Assembly: GCF_041021955.1 (NCBI RefSeq)
Contig: NZ_CP158375.1
Coordinates: 1,178,001 to 1,242,000, forward strand
Source of the DNA: Caulobacter sp. 73W
Lineage (GTDB): Bacteria > Pseudomonadota > Alphaproteobacteria > Caulobacterales > Caulobacteraceae
Reading direction: 5' to 3'
Length of the DNA stretch: 64,000 nt
The notes under the pieces are model-generated. The model saw nothing but the letters and a program-made list of their open reading frames with translations. It searched no databases and was not told where the DNA came from. Positions 34,274-44,621 of the stretch are shown piece after piece. Each line of letters opens with the position of its first letter. The stretch's first letter is position 1. The translations under genes and the position numbers were made by a program.

Positions 34274-34410
34274 GAGGATGCCTATGTCTTCCGCCCAAGA
34301 GGCCCGGGCTTAGGGATCGTCCGCCGAAAGGCCTGACGGTCCCGCGAGCCCCCTGACCGCCCCGCCGCTGACGTCTCAGCGGCGCGAACCGTCATGCCTC
34401 TTCGGAAGAC
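34274..34410 (+). ncRNA. Structured 5' leader of yjhX with SD-sequestering helix
   Basis: A closing helix of 15 bp pairs 34286-34303 (with a CCC bulge) to 34396-34410. The right arm contains the yjhX Shine-Dalgarno GGAAG (34404-34408). Inside lie a GCC-GAAA-GGC hairpin (34323-34332), a stem GACGGT/ACCGTC extended by CGCG/CGCG (34335-34346 with 34383-34393), and its cap CCGCTGA/TCAGCGG (34365-34382). The left closing arm overlaps a 9-codon ORF. The layout suggests translational control. No known riboswitch family was recognised. Confidence 0.65.
34284..34313 (+). CDS. Nine-codon leader peptide ORF
   Basis: Encodes MSSAQEARA followed by TAG. GAGG at 34274-34277 lies six bases before the ATG, a well-spaced ribosome site; an ATG two codons upstream is in frame. 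Its codons 1-7 cover the left arm of the helix that hides the yjhX ribosome site, so translation of this ORF would be expected to open yjhX. No run of one amino acid marks a sensed residue. Confidence 0.5.
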   Translation: MSSAQEARA

Positions 34411-34415
34411 CTCAA

Positions 34416-34691
34416 TTGAACATCTCCAAGCCGCAGCAAAGAACGCTGCACGCGCTCGCCCAGGGCGGGCGCATCCAACTCGTGCGCGACGACCGTGGCG
34501 CGATCATCGACGCCGAATGCCTCAGCCATGAAGGCTGGCGCCTGGGCGACTGCAACCTCGCGGTGTTCAAGACCCTGAAGAAGCGGGGCCTGATCTCCAG
34601 CCAGGACGGCCGGCCCTACCGCATCACGCGGGAGGGCCTGCACCGGCTGAGATCGCAGCTCGACAACCGCGTCTCGGCCAAGCGCTGGTGA
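34416..34691 (+). CDS. yjhX: YjhX family (UPF0386) protein
   Basis: A 91-residue protein matching UPF0386/Yjh[19 protein letters not shown] at the start, [15 protein letters not shown], then [15 protein letters not shown] and PYRIT. It looks like a small winged-helix protein. E. coli YjhX has been called a toxin with partner YjhQ, a GNAT protein; no such partner lies next to it here, although an unrelated GNAT gene is at 39122. The start is a TTG at 34416, seven bases after GGAAG, and this ribosome site is paired within the leader helix. Confidence 0.85.
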   Translation: MNISKPQQRTLHALAQGGRIQLVRDDRGAIIDAECLSHEGWRLGDCNLAVFKTLKKRGLISSQDGRPYRITREGLHRLRSQLDNRVSAKRW

Positions 34692-34763
34692 CGCAAGGCC
34701 CGCCGGCGATGCAACCTGCCCGCGGGCGACGCGCTTTGGCGTCTGGTCCCTAAGGAGCGCCCC

Positions 34764-35186
34764 ATGCAGCAACAGGTCGCCGTCATCACCCTCGGCGTCG
34801 CCGATCTCGCGCGTTCACGCCGGTTCTATTGCGACGGCTTCGGCTGGAGCCCGGCGTTCGAGAACGAGGAGATCGTCTTCTACCAGATGAACGGCTTCGT
34901 CCTGGGGACCTGGCTGAAGTCGGCGCTGGAGCTGGACATGCAGCGACGCTGCAACTCCGCCTCCGCCCCTATCGCCCTGGCGCACAATGTCGGCTCGGAG
35001 GCCGAGGTGCAGCCGCTGCTCGACCAGCTGGTCGCCCATGGCGGCCTGATGCTGCGGCCCGGCGACGCCCCGCCTCATGGCGGCTTTCGAGGCTATGTCC
35101 AAGATCCGGACGGCCACGCCTGGGAAATCGCCTGGAACCCCGCCTGGCCGATCAGCCCGGAGGGGTATGTGACCTTCAAGGCCTAA
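34764..35186 (+). CDS. VOC-family (glyoxalase-fold) protein
   Basis: A 140-residue vicinal-oxygen-chelate protein: VAVITLGVADLARSRRFYCDGFGW at the start and GYVQDPDGHAWEIAWNP near the end, with a conserved Glu. It is closest to the lactoylglutathione-lyase-like group often annotated as glyoxalase/bleomycin resistance proteins. AAGGAG lies eight bases before the ATG. It ends tail to tail with rsmD, their stop codons overlapping by three to four bases, so no terminator separates them. Confidence 0.88.
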   Translation: MQQQVAVITLGVADLARSRRFYCDGFGWSPAFENEEIVFYQMNGFVLGTWLKSALELDMQRRCNSASAPIALAHNVGSEAEVQPLLDQLVAHGGLMLRPGDAPPHGGFRGYVQDPDGHAWEIAWNPAWPISPEGYVTFKA

Positions 35187-35746
35187 ACCGCTCTCAGGAA
35201 GAACACCTTCGCCGCGCCGTACTTGCGCTCGTCCAGCACCTCGAAGCCGTCCACGGCGGGGGCGGCCTCGTCGTCGCCCTTCTCCACCATGACCACCGCG
35301 CCGGGGGCCAGCCAGCCGCCGGACAACAGGCCCGCCAACGCCTTCTCGCCCAGTCCCTTGCGATAGGGCGGGTCGAGGAAGGCCAGCTCGAACGGCGCGC
35401 CGGCGCTGGCCGGGCGCTGGCCCAGATCCGTGGCGTCGCGGCGGTGGATGCGGGTGTTTCCGAACAGGCCGAAGGCGTCTACGTTCTCGCGGATCGCGCC
35501 CCGCGCCGCCTCGTCCGTCTCCACGAACAGGCAGAAGGCGGCCCCGCGCGAGATCGCCTCGAAGCCAAGCGCCCCCGATCCGGCGAACACGTCGATCACC
35601 CGCAGGTCCCTCAGGCCCGGCGACCAGTCGGCGTGCTCCAGGATGTTGAATACAGCCTGCCGCGCGCGGTCGGAGGTCGGCCGCGTGGCCGAACCCTCCG
35701 GCGCGGCGATGGCCTTGCCGCGGAATGATCCCGAAACGATGCGCAT
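35183..35746 (-). CDS. rsmD: 16S rRNA (guanine966-N2)-methyltransferase RsmD
   Basis: A 187-residue SAM-dependent methyltransferase that modifies G966 of 16S rRNA. MRIVSGSFRGKAIAAP is the family start. Motif I is VIDVFAGSGALGFEA and the catalytic motif IV is LAFLDPPYRKG, with NPPY-like DPPY. The open frame is much longer upstream, but homology and a TGATG coupling with the TMEM175-like gene set the start at 35746. It is the third gene of a leftward rluB-TMEM175-rsmD run. Confidence 0.92.
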   Translation of the reverse strand: MRIVSGSFRGKAIAAPEGSATRPTSDRARQAVFNILEHADWSPGLRDLRVIDVFAGSGALGFEAISRGAAFCLFVETDEAARGAIRENVDAFGLFGNTRIHRRDATDLGQRPASAGAPFELAFLDPPYRKGLGEKALAGLLSGGWLAPGAVVMVEKGDDEAAPAVDGFEVLDERKYGAAKVFFLRAV

Positions 35747-36357
35747 CAGGCGGTCTTGGTCAGGCGGCGCTGGATGGCGTTCGACCCGACCAGCAGCAGG
35801 ACCGCGAGGCCGTAGCCCCACACCGCGCCGCCCGCCAGACTGAACAGCAGCAGGGCGCAGATCAGTCCGGGCAGCAGCCCGCTGGAGAACAGCACGTACA
35901 CGCGGGCCGGCAGGCGGATGGCCGGATCGACCAGCTTGCCGATGAAGGCCGCATAGGCCCAGCCGATCGCGTGGGCCACGCCAATGGCCGCCACCAGCCC
36001 GATATAGAGCAGGCTCGAAGAGGCGCTGGGCTTCTCCCACAGCAGCACCGTGCCCAGCGGCAGCAGGCCGAGCAGACCCAGCATCATCAGATTCAGCACA
36101 TCCAGCACGCCGTCGGCGCGCAGCAGCCGCCCGAACGAGCGGCGGTGCGCGATCCAGTACACCCCGATCACCGCGAAGCTCACCGCATAGGCCGTCAGCT
36201 TGTGGCCCATCAGGCCGAAGAACTCGGCGATCCCGCCATGCCACTCTTCCGGCGGATGGATCTCGATCGCCAGCAAGGTGATGGCGATGGCGAAGACCGC
36301 GTCCGAAAACAGGATCAGTCGGTGAAGATGCTTGTCGTCTCTCGCTTGGCTGCTCAT
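35746..36357 (-). CDS. TMEM175-family (DUF1211) potassium channel-like protein
   Basis: A 203-residue integral membrane protein with six hydrophobic helices and the TMEM175 signature RLILFSDAVFAIAITLLAIEI in its first helix (residues about 13-33), where FSD residues line the channel. Bacterial members form weakly K+-selective tetrameric channels. It sits between rluB (14 bases upstream) and rsmD (overlapping), which suggests one transcript but no obvious functional link. Confidence 0.9.
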   Translation of the reverse strand: MSSQARDDKHLHRLILFSDAVFAIAITLLAIEIHPPEEWHGGIAEFFGLMGHKLTAYAVSFAVIGVYWIAHRRSFGRLLRADGVLDVLNLMMLGLLGLLPLGTVLLWEKPSASSSLLYIGLVAAIGVAHAIGWAYAAFIGKLVDPAIRLPARVYVLFSSGLLPGLICALLLFSLAGGAVWGYGLAVLLLVGSNAIQRRLTKTA

Positions 36358-36371
36358 TCCACCCCCTCAGG

Positions 36372-37628
36372 TCAGAGCTTCGGTCCCTTGGAACCCGGTT
36401 TCTTCGGGCCACCGGCCTTGGGCGGGTGGCTCGGCTTCTTCTTCGGCTTGGCCCAGCCGGCCTTGTAGACCGGCTTGTCGGACGCGGGCTCGGCGCCGGC
36501 CGCCTTCGGGCGCGGCTTGCGGGCCTTGTCGGCGCGGCGCGGGTCGCTGGTGTCGAGGCCCGGCGCGCGGAACGGCTTCTTCGGCCCGCCCGGACGGCCC
36601 GGGCCGCGCGGACGCTCGTCCTCGTCACGGGGGCGGCGCGGCGGGAAGTCCCGGCCGCCGGGGCCGGCCTTGCGCGGACGGTCGTCGCGACGCCCTTCGG
36701 CCTTGTCGTCACGCGGCGCGCGGCGATCGAACTTGCCGCCGCCACGGCGCGGCGCGGGGCCGTCGCCCTCGACCGGAGCGGAAACGCCGCCGCGATAGGC
36801 CGGACGGTCGCCCAGGGGCATAGAGCCGGCGGTGATGTGCTCGGCCAACTGCTCGCGGATCACCCGGGGGCCGACCTCCTCCACCTCGCCCGGCGCCAGG
36901 GTCCCCAGGGAGAACGGGCCGTAAGACAGGCGGATCAGGCGGTTGACCTTCAGGTCCAGGGCTTCCAGCACCCGGCGCACTTCGCGGTTCTTGCCCTCCG
37001 CCAGGGTGACCGTGATCCACACGTTGCGGCCGAAGTTGTCCGGCCCCTTAGCCTTGTCCAGCTTGGCCTCGATGGCGCCGTACTTCACGCCCTCGATGGT
37101 GATGCCGTTCTTCAGGCGATCGAGCTTCTCCTGGGTGGCGTGACCGAAGGCGCGGGCGCGGTACACGCGCGACCAGCCGTTGGACGGCAGCTCCAGCACC
37201 CGGGTCAGGCCGCCGTCATTGGTCAGCAGCAGCAGGCCTTCGGAATTCAGATCCAGCCGCCCGACCGAGATCACCCGCCCGATCTCCTTGGGCAGGGCCT
37301 GGAACACCGTCGGCCGCCCCTTGGGGTCGTTGTGGGTGGTCACCAGGCCGACGGGCTTGTGATAGCGGAACACGCGGGTGGGCTCGGCCGAGCCGACCAC
37401 TACCCCGTCGACGGTCAGGATGTCGCCCTCGGCCACCTTGACCGCCGGATGGGTCAGGACCTTGCCGTTCAGGGCCACGCGGCCGCTTTCGATCAGGCGC
37501 TCCACCTCGCGGCGCGAGGCCACGCCCGCGCGGGCCAGGGCCTTGGCGATACGCTCGCCGCCGGAGTTGCCGCCTTGACCGGCGCCGGCCTCATCCTTCA
37601 GGTGGGGGTCGTAAGTCTTCTTGTTCAT
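36372..37628 (-). CDS. rluB: Pseudouridine synthase RluB/RsuA family with long basic tail
   Basis: A 418-residue rRNA pseudouridine synthase, probably acting on 23S U2605 like RluB. An S4 RNA-binding domain (about residues 24-75) precedes the catalytic domain, which holds GRLDLNSEG with the nucleophile D126. Residues from about 275 to the end are Lys/Arg/Gly/Pro-rich and disordered, a roughly 140-residue RNA-binding-like extension. AGGA seven bases before the ATG at 37628 fixes the start; 11 codons of open frame precede it. It heads a run with the TMEM175-like gene and rsmD. Confidence 0.88.
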   Translation of the reverse strand: MNKKTYDPHLKDEAGAGQGGNSGGERIAKALARAGVASRREVERLIESGRVALNGKVLTHPAVKVAEGDILTVDGVVVGSAEPTRVFRYHKPVGLVTTHNDPKGRPTVFQALPKEIGRVISVGRLDLNSEGLLLLTNDGGLTRVLELPSNGWSRVYRARAFGHATQEKLDRLKNGITIEGVKYGAIEAKLDKAKGPDNFGRNVWITVTLAEGKNREVRRVLEALDLKVNRLIRLSYGPFSLGTLAPGEVEEVGPRVIREQLAEHITAGSMPLGDRPAYRGGVSAPVEGDGPAPRRGGGKFDRRAPRDDKAEGRRDDRPRKAGPGGRDFPPRRPRDEDERPRGPGRPGGPKKPFRAPGLDTSDPRRADKARKPRPKAAGAEPASDKPVYKAGWAKPKKKPSHPPKAGGPKKPGSKGPKL

Positions 37629-37679
37629 GTCGCGTCCTGCTTCGGGCCGGGCGCATCTCACGATGGGCCGTGGCTGCTA

Positions 37680-38102
37680 ATGCGCATCGAACCGAACGAT
37701 GATCAAGCCATCGGGGCGCCGCAAGCCGGCGCCGGCGGGGTGCGCATGCTGCTGCGGGCCGAGGGGCTGGCGGTCTTCGCCCTGTCCCTGGCGCTCTACG
37801 CGCAAACCGACGCGGGGTGGCTGCTGTTCATCCTGCTGTTCTTCGCACCCGACCTGTCCTTCCTCGGCTACCTGGTCGGATCGCGCGTCGGGGCGGCGCT
37901 CTACAACGCCGCGCACAGCTATGTGGGACCGGCCGTCCTGGCGGCGGCGGGGATGCTGGGAGGCCCGCCGGACCTGCTGGCCTGGGCGCTCATCTGGGCG
38001 GCGCACATCGGCCTGGACCGGGCCATGGGCTACGGCCTGAAGTACGCGCGGGGCTTTAGCTTCACCCATCTGGGCCGTATCGGCCGGGCGACGGCCGCAT
38101 GA
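37680..38102 (+). CDS. DUF4260 membrane protein
   Basis: A 140-residue inner-membrane protein with about four hydrophobic segments, including RAEGLAVFALSLALYA and FAPDLSFLGYLVGSRVGA, the DUF4260 pattern, and the ending GLDRAMGYGLKYARGF-FTHLG. Function unknown. It is divergent from the rluB-type gene across 51 bases. Its stop overlaps the tadA start (ATGA), so the two are co-translated with the following DUF6265 gene. An ATG at 37746 is an alternative start that would remove a non-conserved N-terminus. Confidence 0.78.
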   Translation: MRIEPNDDQAIGAPQAGAGGVRMLLRAEGLAVFALSLALYAQTDAGWLLFILLFFAPDLSFLGYLVGSRVGAALYNAAHSYVGPAVLAAAGMLGGPPDLLAWALIWAAHIGLDRAMGYGLKYARGFSFTHLGRIGRATAA

Positions 38103-38572
38103 CCGACGAGGAAGCCATGATCCTCGCCCTCGACCACGCCCGCGCGGCGGCGGATCGGGGCGAGACCCCGGTGGGCGCGGTGATCCTCGATCCCGCCACC
38201 GGCGAGGTGGTCGCCACCGGCGGCAACGGCCCCATCGGCGCCCACGACCCCACCGCCCATGCTGAGATCGTCGCCCTGCGAGCGGCGGCGGAAAAGCTCG
38301 GCAACTACCGCCTCACCGACCTGACCCTGGTGGTGACGCTGGAGCCTTGCGCCATGTGCGCCGGCGCCATCAGCCACGCCCGCATCGGCCGGGTCGTGTA
38401 CGGCGCCGACGATCCCAAGGGCGGCGCGGTGGCCCATGGCCCCAGGTTCTTCGACCAGCCCACCTGCCACTGGCGTCCGGCGGTGACCGCCGGGATCATG
38501 GCCGAGGAAAGCGCCGACCTGCTGCGCGGCTTCTTCCGCGCCCGGCGCAAGCCGAAGGGAGACGCCGCATGA
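38099..38572 (+). CDS. tadA: tRNA-specific adenosine deaminase TadA
   Basis: A 157-residue zinc deaminase that converts A34 to inosine in tRNA-Arg(ACG). The zinc site is H54 and E56 in AHAEI, with C84 and C87 in EPCAMC. GNYRLTDLTLVVTLEPCAMC and RIGRVVYGADDPKGGA are diagnostic of TadA rather than guanine or cytidine deaminases. It is coupled at both ends by ATGA overlaps to the DUF4260 and DUF6265 genes. The gene is expected to be essential. Confidence 0.93.
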   Translation: MTDEEAMILALDHARAAADRGETPVGAVILDPATGEVVATGGNGPIGAHDPTAHAEIVALRAAAEKLGNYRLTDLTLVVTLEPCAMCAGAISHARIGRVVYGADDPKGGAVAHGPRFFDQPTCHWRPAVTAGIMAEESADLLRGFFRARRKPKGDAA

Positions 38573-39009
38573 TCGCCCTCGCCCTCGTCCTGCTGCTGGC
38601 CGGCGCGCCGACCGTTCAGCCGGTGCAGGAAATGTCCTGGCTAGCGGGGAGCTGGATGGAGAAGACGCCGGAGCGCGAGGTCCTGGAGACCTGGCTCCTG
38701 CCGGTGGACGGCGCCATGCGCGGCGTCAGCGTCACCAAGCGCGCGGGCCGTCCGGAGTTAATCGAGACCATGACGATCACCGCCGAGCCCGCCGGCCCGA
38801 CCTTCACCGCCACCATTCCGGGCCAAGCGCCGACCGCCTTCGTCCGCCTGCCCGGCCCGCCGGGAGAGGCCGTGTTCGAGAACAAGGCCCACGACTTCCC
38901 GCAACGGGTCTTCTACCGCCCCTGCGGCGAAGACCTCTGCGCGGCGATCGAGGGCATGGTCAAAGGCGAGCTGAAACGCACGGAATGGCGCTACCAGCGG
39001 GCGCGGTAG
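38569..39009 (+). CDS. DUF6265-family secreted protein
   Basis: A 146-residue protein with a short signal-like N-terminus (MIALALVLLLAGAPT) and the DUF6265 pattern: EMSWLAGSWMEKT, LETWLLPVDGAMRGVS and ENKAHDFPQRVFYR. The fold is probably a small beta-barrel. It overlaps the tadA stop by four bases, so it is the third gene of that operon. Function unknown. A type-A repeat follows. Confidence 0.75.
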   Translation: MIALALVLLLAGAPTVQPVQEMSWLAGSWMEKTPEREVLETWLLPVDGAMRGVSVTKRAGRPELIETMTITAEPAGPTFTATIPGQAPTAFVRLPGPPGEAVFENKAHDFPQRVFYRPCGEDLCAAIEGMVKGELKRTEWRYQRAR

Positions 39010-39015
39010 GCGCCT

Positions 39016-39116
39016 TGCGTGCTTCGAGACGCGCTTACGCGCTCCTCAGCATGACGAATTCAGTTGCAACAAAGCTCGTCATCCTGAGGAGGCCGCAGGC
39101 CGTCTCGAAGGACGCA
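39016..39116. repeat. Type-A palindromic intergenic repeat, copy 4
   Basis: Begins TGCGTGCTTCGAGACGCGC and ends GTCTCGAAGGACGCA. The centre is GAATTC (39056-39061). It fills the gap between convergent DUF6265 and GNAT genes. Confidence 0.88.
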
Positions 39117-39121
39117 CTTGG

Positions 39122-39712
39122 CTAAACGAAATCCTCGCTCAGGCGGAAGTCCAGGCGCTGCTTGATGCCCGGCCAGTCGTAGTCGGTGATCGAGAACACC
39201 GCCGTGTCGCGCACGTGGCCGGTCCAGGTGATCTTGTGGTTGCGCAGCACGCCTTCCTTGATGGCGCCCAGCTTCAGCACCGCCGCCTGGCTGCGGGCGT
39301 TGCGCACGTCTACCATGAACTCCACGCGGATGGCCCCGGCCTCGAAGGCGTGGGTCAGCATCAGGCGCTTCACCTCCGGGTTCACCGGACCCGAGCGGGC
39401 GTCGGGGTGCAGGAAGGTGGAGCCGATCTCCAGCCCCGAATGGGCCGGCCGCATGTTCAGGTAGCTGGACGTGCCGACCACCTTGCCGTCCTCCAGCCGC
39501 CGGATGGCGTAGGCGACGCGTTCGCCCCGGGCCGTCTCGGCCTCCAGCGCGCCCCACCAGTCGTCGAAGCCTTCACCGCAGCCGTTGGTCGACATGATCT
39601 CCCAGGCTTCGGGGTCGCAATCGACGGCCCCGCGCAGCTCGTCGCGCAGTTCCGGGGTGACGGGTTCCAGCCGCACATAGCGGCCGTCGAGAGGGATGGC
39701 TCTGAGATGCAT
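39122..39712 (-). CDS. GNAT N-acetyltransferase (RimJ/RimL-like)
   Basis: A 196-residue acetyltransferase of the RimJ/RimL group that uses acetyl-CoA. The start PLDGRYVRLEPVTPELRDEL is typical, and the later motifs LEIGSTFLHPDARSGPVNPEVK and VEFMVDVRNARSQAAVLKLGA contain the acetyl-CoA-binding and Asn/Ser catalytic regions. The substrate could be a ribosomal protein N-terminus or an aminoglycoside-like molecule; sequence does not decide. It diverges from the acyl-CoA dehydrogenase gene. Confidence 0.87.
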   Translation of the reverse strand: MHLRAIPLDGRYVRLEPVTPELRDELRGAVDCDPEAWEIMSTNGCGEGFDDWWGALEAETARGERVAYAIRRLEDGKVVGTSSYLNMRPAHSGLEIGSTFLHPDARSGPVNPEVKRLMLTHAFEAGAIRVEFMVDVRNARSQAAVLKLGAIKEGVLRNHKITWTGHVRDTAVFSITDYDWPGIKQRLDFRLSEDFV

Positions 39713-39798
39713 GGGTGCAATCTGCCGTCGCGCCCGAGTCTGGGCAAGGTCAGACGGGCTAGGCGCTTGCCGCGCGCGTCAACTCGTGCAAAATGCGC

Positions 39799-39814
39799 TC
39801 AAACAAGCGTTTGA
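39799..39814. promoter_or_regulatory. CAAAC-N4-GTTTG operator before the acyl-CoA dehydrogenase
   Basis: TCAAAC (39799-39804), AAGC, then GTTTGA (39809-39814) form a perfect 6-bp dyad 24 bases before the ATG. It fits the C/GAAAC-N(2-4)-GTTTG/C pattern of the TetR-family fatty-acid repressor PsrA. Confidence 0.55.
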
Positions 39815-39837
39815 ACGACAAGGGACGGACCGCCGCC

Positions 39838-41146
<1,309 letters not shown>

Positions 41147-41154
41147 GCTGAAAA

Positions 41155-41293
41155 CTCTCCTCCCCTGCGAAGCGGGGGAGGGGGACCACGAAGTGGTGGA
41201 AGGGGCGTCCGCAAGCTCGGAGCTGCGCCCACTCCGTCTCGTCGCTATCGCGACGATCCACCTCCCCCGTACGCTTCGCTACAGGGGAGGAGA
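41155..41293. repeat. Type-B palindromic intergenic repeat, copy 3
   Basis: Begins CTCTCCTCCCCTGCGAAGCG and ends CGTACGCTTCGCTACAGGGG-AGGAGA. It lies in the convergent gap after the acyl-CoA dehydrogenase and has a degraded central part. Confidence 0.85.
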
Positions 41294-41301
41294 AGAAGAC
41301 C

Positions 41302-41703
41302 TCAAACCATCCAGCCCCGCGCCAGCAGCGCGCGGCCGTAGCTCCAGAACGGCGAGCCCAGGCTGGCGGCCATCAATAGCGCCAGCAGCACGCCGCCCTG
41401 CCGCGCGCCCTTTCCGTTGAGCAGGCTGGACGCCGCGCCGCCGAACCACAGGGCGGCCGCGGCCAAGGACAGAGCAGAGCCGGCCAGGGGCGAATAGCCC
41501 AGCATCGCCGCGGTGATCGCATGCGCGCCCACCAGGGCCCCGCCCACGGCCCGCGCCTGGGCCAGGCCGTTTTCCTCGGCCTCGGTCGTCAGGCCGAGCC
41601 GCTTCATGGCCGCATCCGGGCTGGCCAGCAGGAAGCCGCCGATAGCGCCGCCGATCATGCAGGCGACGATGGCGAGAAGGATCGAAACCGTGTGGGATGC
41701 CAT
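41302..41703 (-). CDS. Small four-helix membrane protein, unknown
   Basis: A 133-residue hydrophobic protein with about four membrane segments (near residues 5-27, 50-68, 72-90 and 100-118). The soluble loop between the first two, PDAAMKRLGLTTEAEENGLAQ, has the look of DUF4345-like proteins, but I do not recognise it with confidence. It stands alone, convergent with the acyl-CoA dehydrogenase and divergent from groES across a 310-bp gap. Nothing nearby indicates a job. Confidence 0.65.
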   Translation of the reverse strand: MASHTVSILLAIVACMIGGAIGGFLLASPDAAMKRLGLTTEAEENGLAQARAVGGALVGAHAITAAMLGYSPLAGSALSLAAAALWFGGAASSLLNGKGARQGGVLLALLMAASLGSPFWSYGRALLARGWMV

Positions 41704-41890
41704 GACTTAAGCTTACTCCGGCGCGTGGCGGACCGTCTCGATATTGTGGCCGCCCGAGTCCAGCGCAAACGCCTTCGACGCGAACCTCGCCGCACGGCCT
41801 TACAATCGGCGCCCCTGGATCATAGATGGTCGCGGGTTGCCGTCACCTCGCTGACGCACGGCAAGCTTAGAACCGATCGCAGGCGACGTC

Positions 41891-41917
41891 TTGACTCCCC
41901 TGGCCGCCCAACCTACC
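41891..41917 (+). promoter_or_regulatory. Candidate groESL promoter
   Basis: CTTGACTCC (TTGACT at 41891-41896), then about 15 bases, then CCTACC (41912-41917). The CTTGA -35 is like heat-shock sigma-32 promoters of Caulobacter. The -10 is poorly conserved, so the call is tentative. The rest of the 41704-42013 gap holds the CIRCE site and no gene. Confidence 0.35.
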
Positions 41918-41929
41918 TCCCGCGCACCG

Positions 41930-41956
41930 TTGGCACTCAGGGTGGGCGACTGCTAA
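41930..41956. promoter_or_regulatory. CIRCE operator (HrcA site) of groESL
   Basis: TTGGCACTC (41930-41938), nine bases, then GACTGCTAA (41948-41956). Against the consensus TTAGCACTC-N9-GAGTGCTAA there is one change per arm. It lies 57 bases before groES, just downstream of a possible sigma-32-like promoter. HrcA represses through this element. Confidence 0.85.
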
Positions 41957-42013
41957 CAGCCCCGCTCGCCGACGATCAGAAAACCAACCCGTAACGCTAC
42001 GGAGAGCCTCAAG

Positions 42014-42304
42014 ATGAAGTTTCGTCCTCTTGGCGACCGCGTGCTCGTGAAGCGCGTCGAAGAAGAAGAGAAGACCAAGGGCGGGATCATCATCCCGGAC
42101 ACCGCCAAGGAAAAGCCTCAGGAAGGCGAAGTCGTCGCCGTCGGTCCGGGCGCCCGCAACGACAAGGGCGACGTCGTCGCTCTGGACGTGAAGGCCGGTG
42201 ATCGCATCCTGTTCGGCAAGTGGTCGGGCACGGAAGTGAAGGTCGACGGTGAAGACCTGCTGATCATGAAGGAAAGCGACGTCCTGGGCGTGGTCGAGCG
42301 CTAA
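42014..42304 (+). CDS. groES: Co-chaperonin GroES
   Basis: The 96-residue lid of the GroEL chaperonin in the cytosol. [16 protein letters not shown] and [24 protein letters not shown] contain the mobile loop (about residues 16-33) that binds GroEL, and KEKPQ marks the dome hairpin. GGAGAG ten bases before the ATG is the ribosome site. It is followed 55 bases later by groEL. Upstream lies a CIRCE-like element at 41930-41956, so HrcA control is expected, with possible sigma-32 input. Confidence 0.97.
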   Translation: MKFRPLGDRVLVKRVEEEEKTKGGIIIPDTAKEKPQEGEVVAVGPGARNDKGDVVALDVKAGDRILFGKWSGTEVKVDGEDLLIMKESDVLGVVER

Positions 42305-42344
42305 GCGCCGACGCCTTCGACGATCCCCCCTCAACCCCATTTGA

Positions 42345-43997
<1,653 letters not shown>

Positions 43998-44023
43998 GAA
44001 GTCCAAAAGCTCACTGAGATTGA

Positions 44024-44055
44024 GGGCGGAGCCGCAAGGCTCCGCCCTTTTCTTT
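44024..44055 (+). terminator. Intrinsic terminator of groESL
   Basis: A 10-bp stem (44024-44033 with 44038-44047) with a GCAA tetraloop is followed by TTTTCTTT. It lies 27 bases after the groEL stop. Confidence 0.93.
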
Positions 44056-44069
44056 GGCTCCGCACCAAA

Positions 44070-44169
44070 TCCTCCCCTCTGGGGGAGGTGGCCCAGAGGG
44101 CCGGAGGGGGTTTCTGAGTCAGCAGCCCCCTCCACCACTTCGTGGTCCCTCTCCCCCGAGGGGGAGGAG
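44070..44169. repeat. Type-B palindromic intergenic repeat, copy 4
   Basis: Begins TCCTCCCCTCTGGGGGAGG and ends CTCTCCCCCGAGGGGGAGGAG. Inner arms GGAGGGGG and CCCCCTCC pair. It contains a GAGTC (44116-44120) and follows the groESL terminator. Confidence 0.85.
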
Positions 44170-44458
44170 TTACGGGGACTTATCCCCCTCTTCCCAACCT
44201 CCCGTAACCTTCGCTCATCTACCCGCACGGGAGGGCGCGTGGCCACGTGCTGTCGTTGCGGGAAGAGCGGGCTCCCCCTGGAGGCCGACCGACGCCGGGT
44301 TTCCTGTCTCATCGAAGGCCTCGATCGCAGCGTTCACGACAAGGACCCGCGCGGAGCGCCGGACGATCTTCCCTGTCCACTCCAACCCAGATCGAGAGCC
44401 GTCCGTCGCTCCGCCGCCCTTCCAACCTTCGCAGCAACCGCGCGAGGCGGCGACGTCG
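44170..44458. other. Non-coding stretch between two repeats
   Basis: About 290 bases between a type-B and a type-A repeat, upstream of tldD. One frame from a GTG at 44238 reads V-A-T-C-C-R-C-G-K-S-G but runs into the next repeat and has no ribosome site. I see no gene, terminator or convincing promoter here. The stretch may be degraded coding sequence. Confidence 0.5.
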
Positions 44459-44549
44459 TGCGTCCCTCGAGCGGCTCAGGATGACGAACTCAGAGCCAAA
44501 CCACCCTCGTCATGCTGAGCGGTCGCGAAGCGGCCAGTCGAAGCACGCA
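44459..44549. repeat. Type-A palindromic intergenic repeat, copy 5 (divergent form)
   Basis: Begins TGCGTCCCTCGAGCGGCTCA and ends GCGGCCAGTCGAAGCACGCA. This subtype has a GGCTCAGGATGACGAA / TCGTCATGCTGAGC inner pair instead of CTCCTCAG. It belongs with copy 6. Confidence 0.75.
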
Positions 44550-44621
44550 CCACGCCATCCGCAGCGCCCAAACTACGCACCCCGCTAGGCGCCGGCCGCT
44601 GGACCGCCTATCTCGGAAGGC

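Noticed and set aside
35183..36745. A 520-codon frame containing rsmD as its end
   Set aside because: The part before 35746 is out-of-phase sequence of the TMEM175-like and rluB genes, low in complexity.
44238..44480. A GTG-started Cys-containing frame between two repeats
   Set aside because: No ribosome site, no recognisable motif, and it runs into a type-A repeat.
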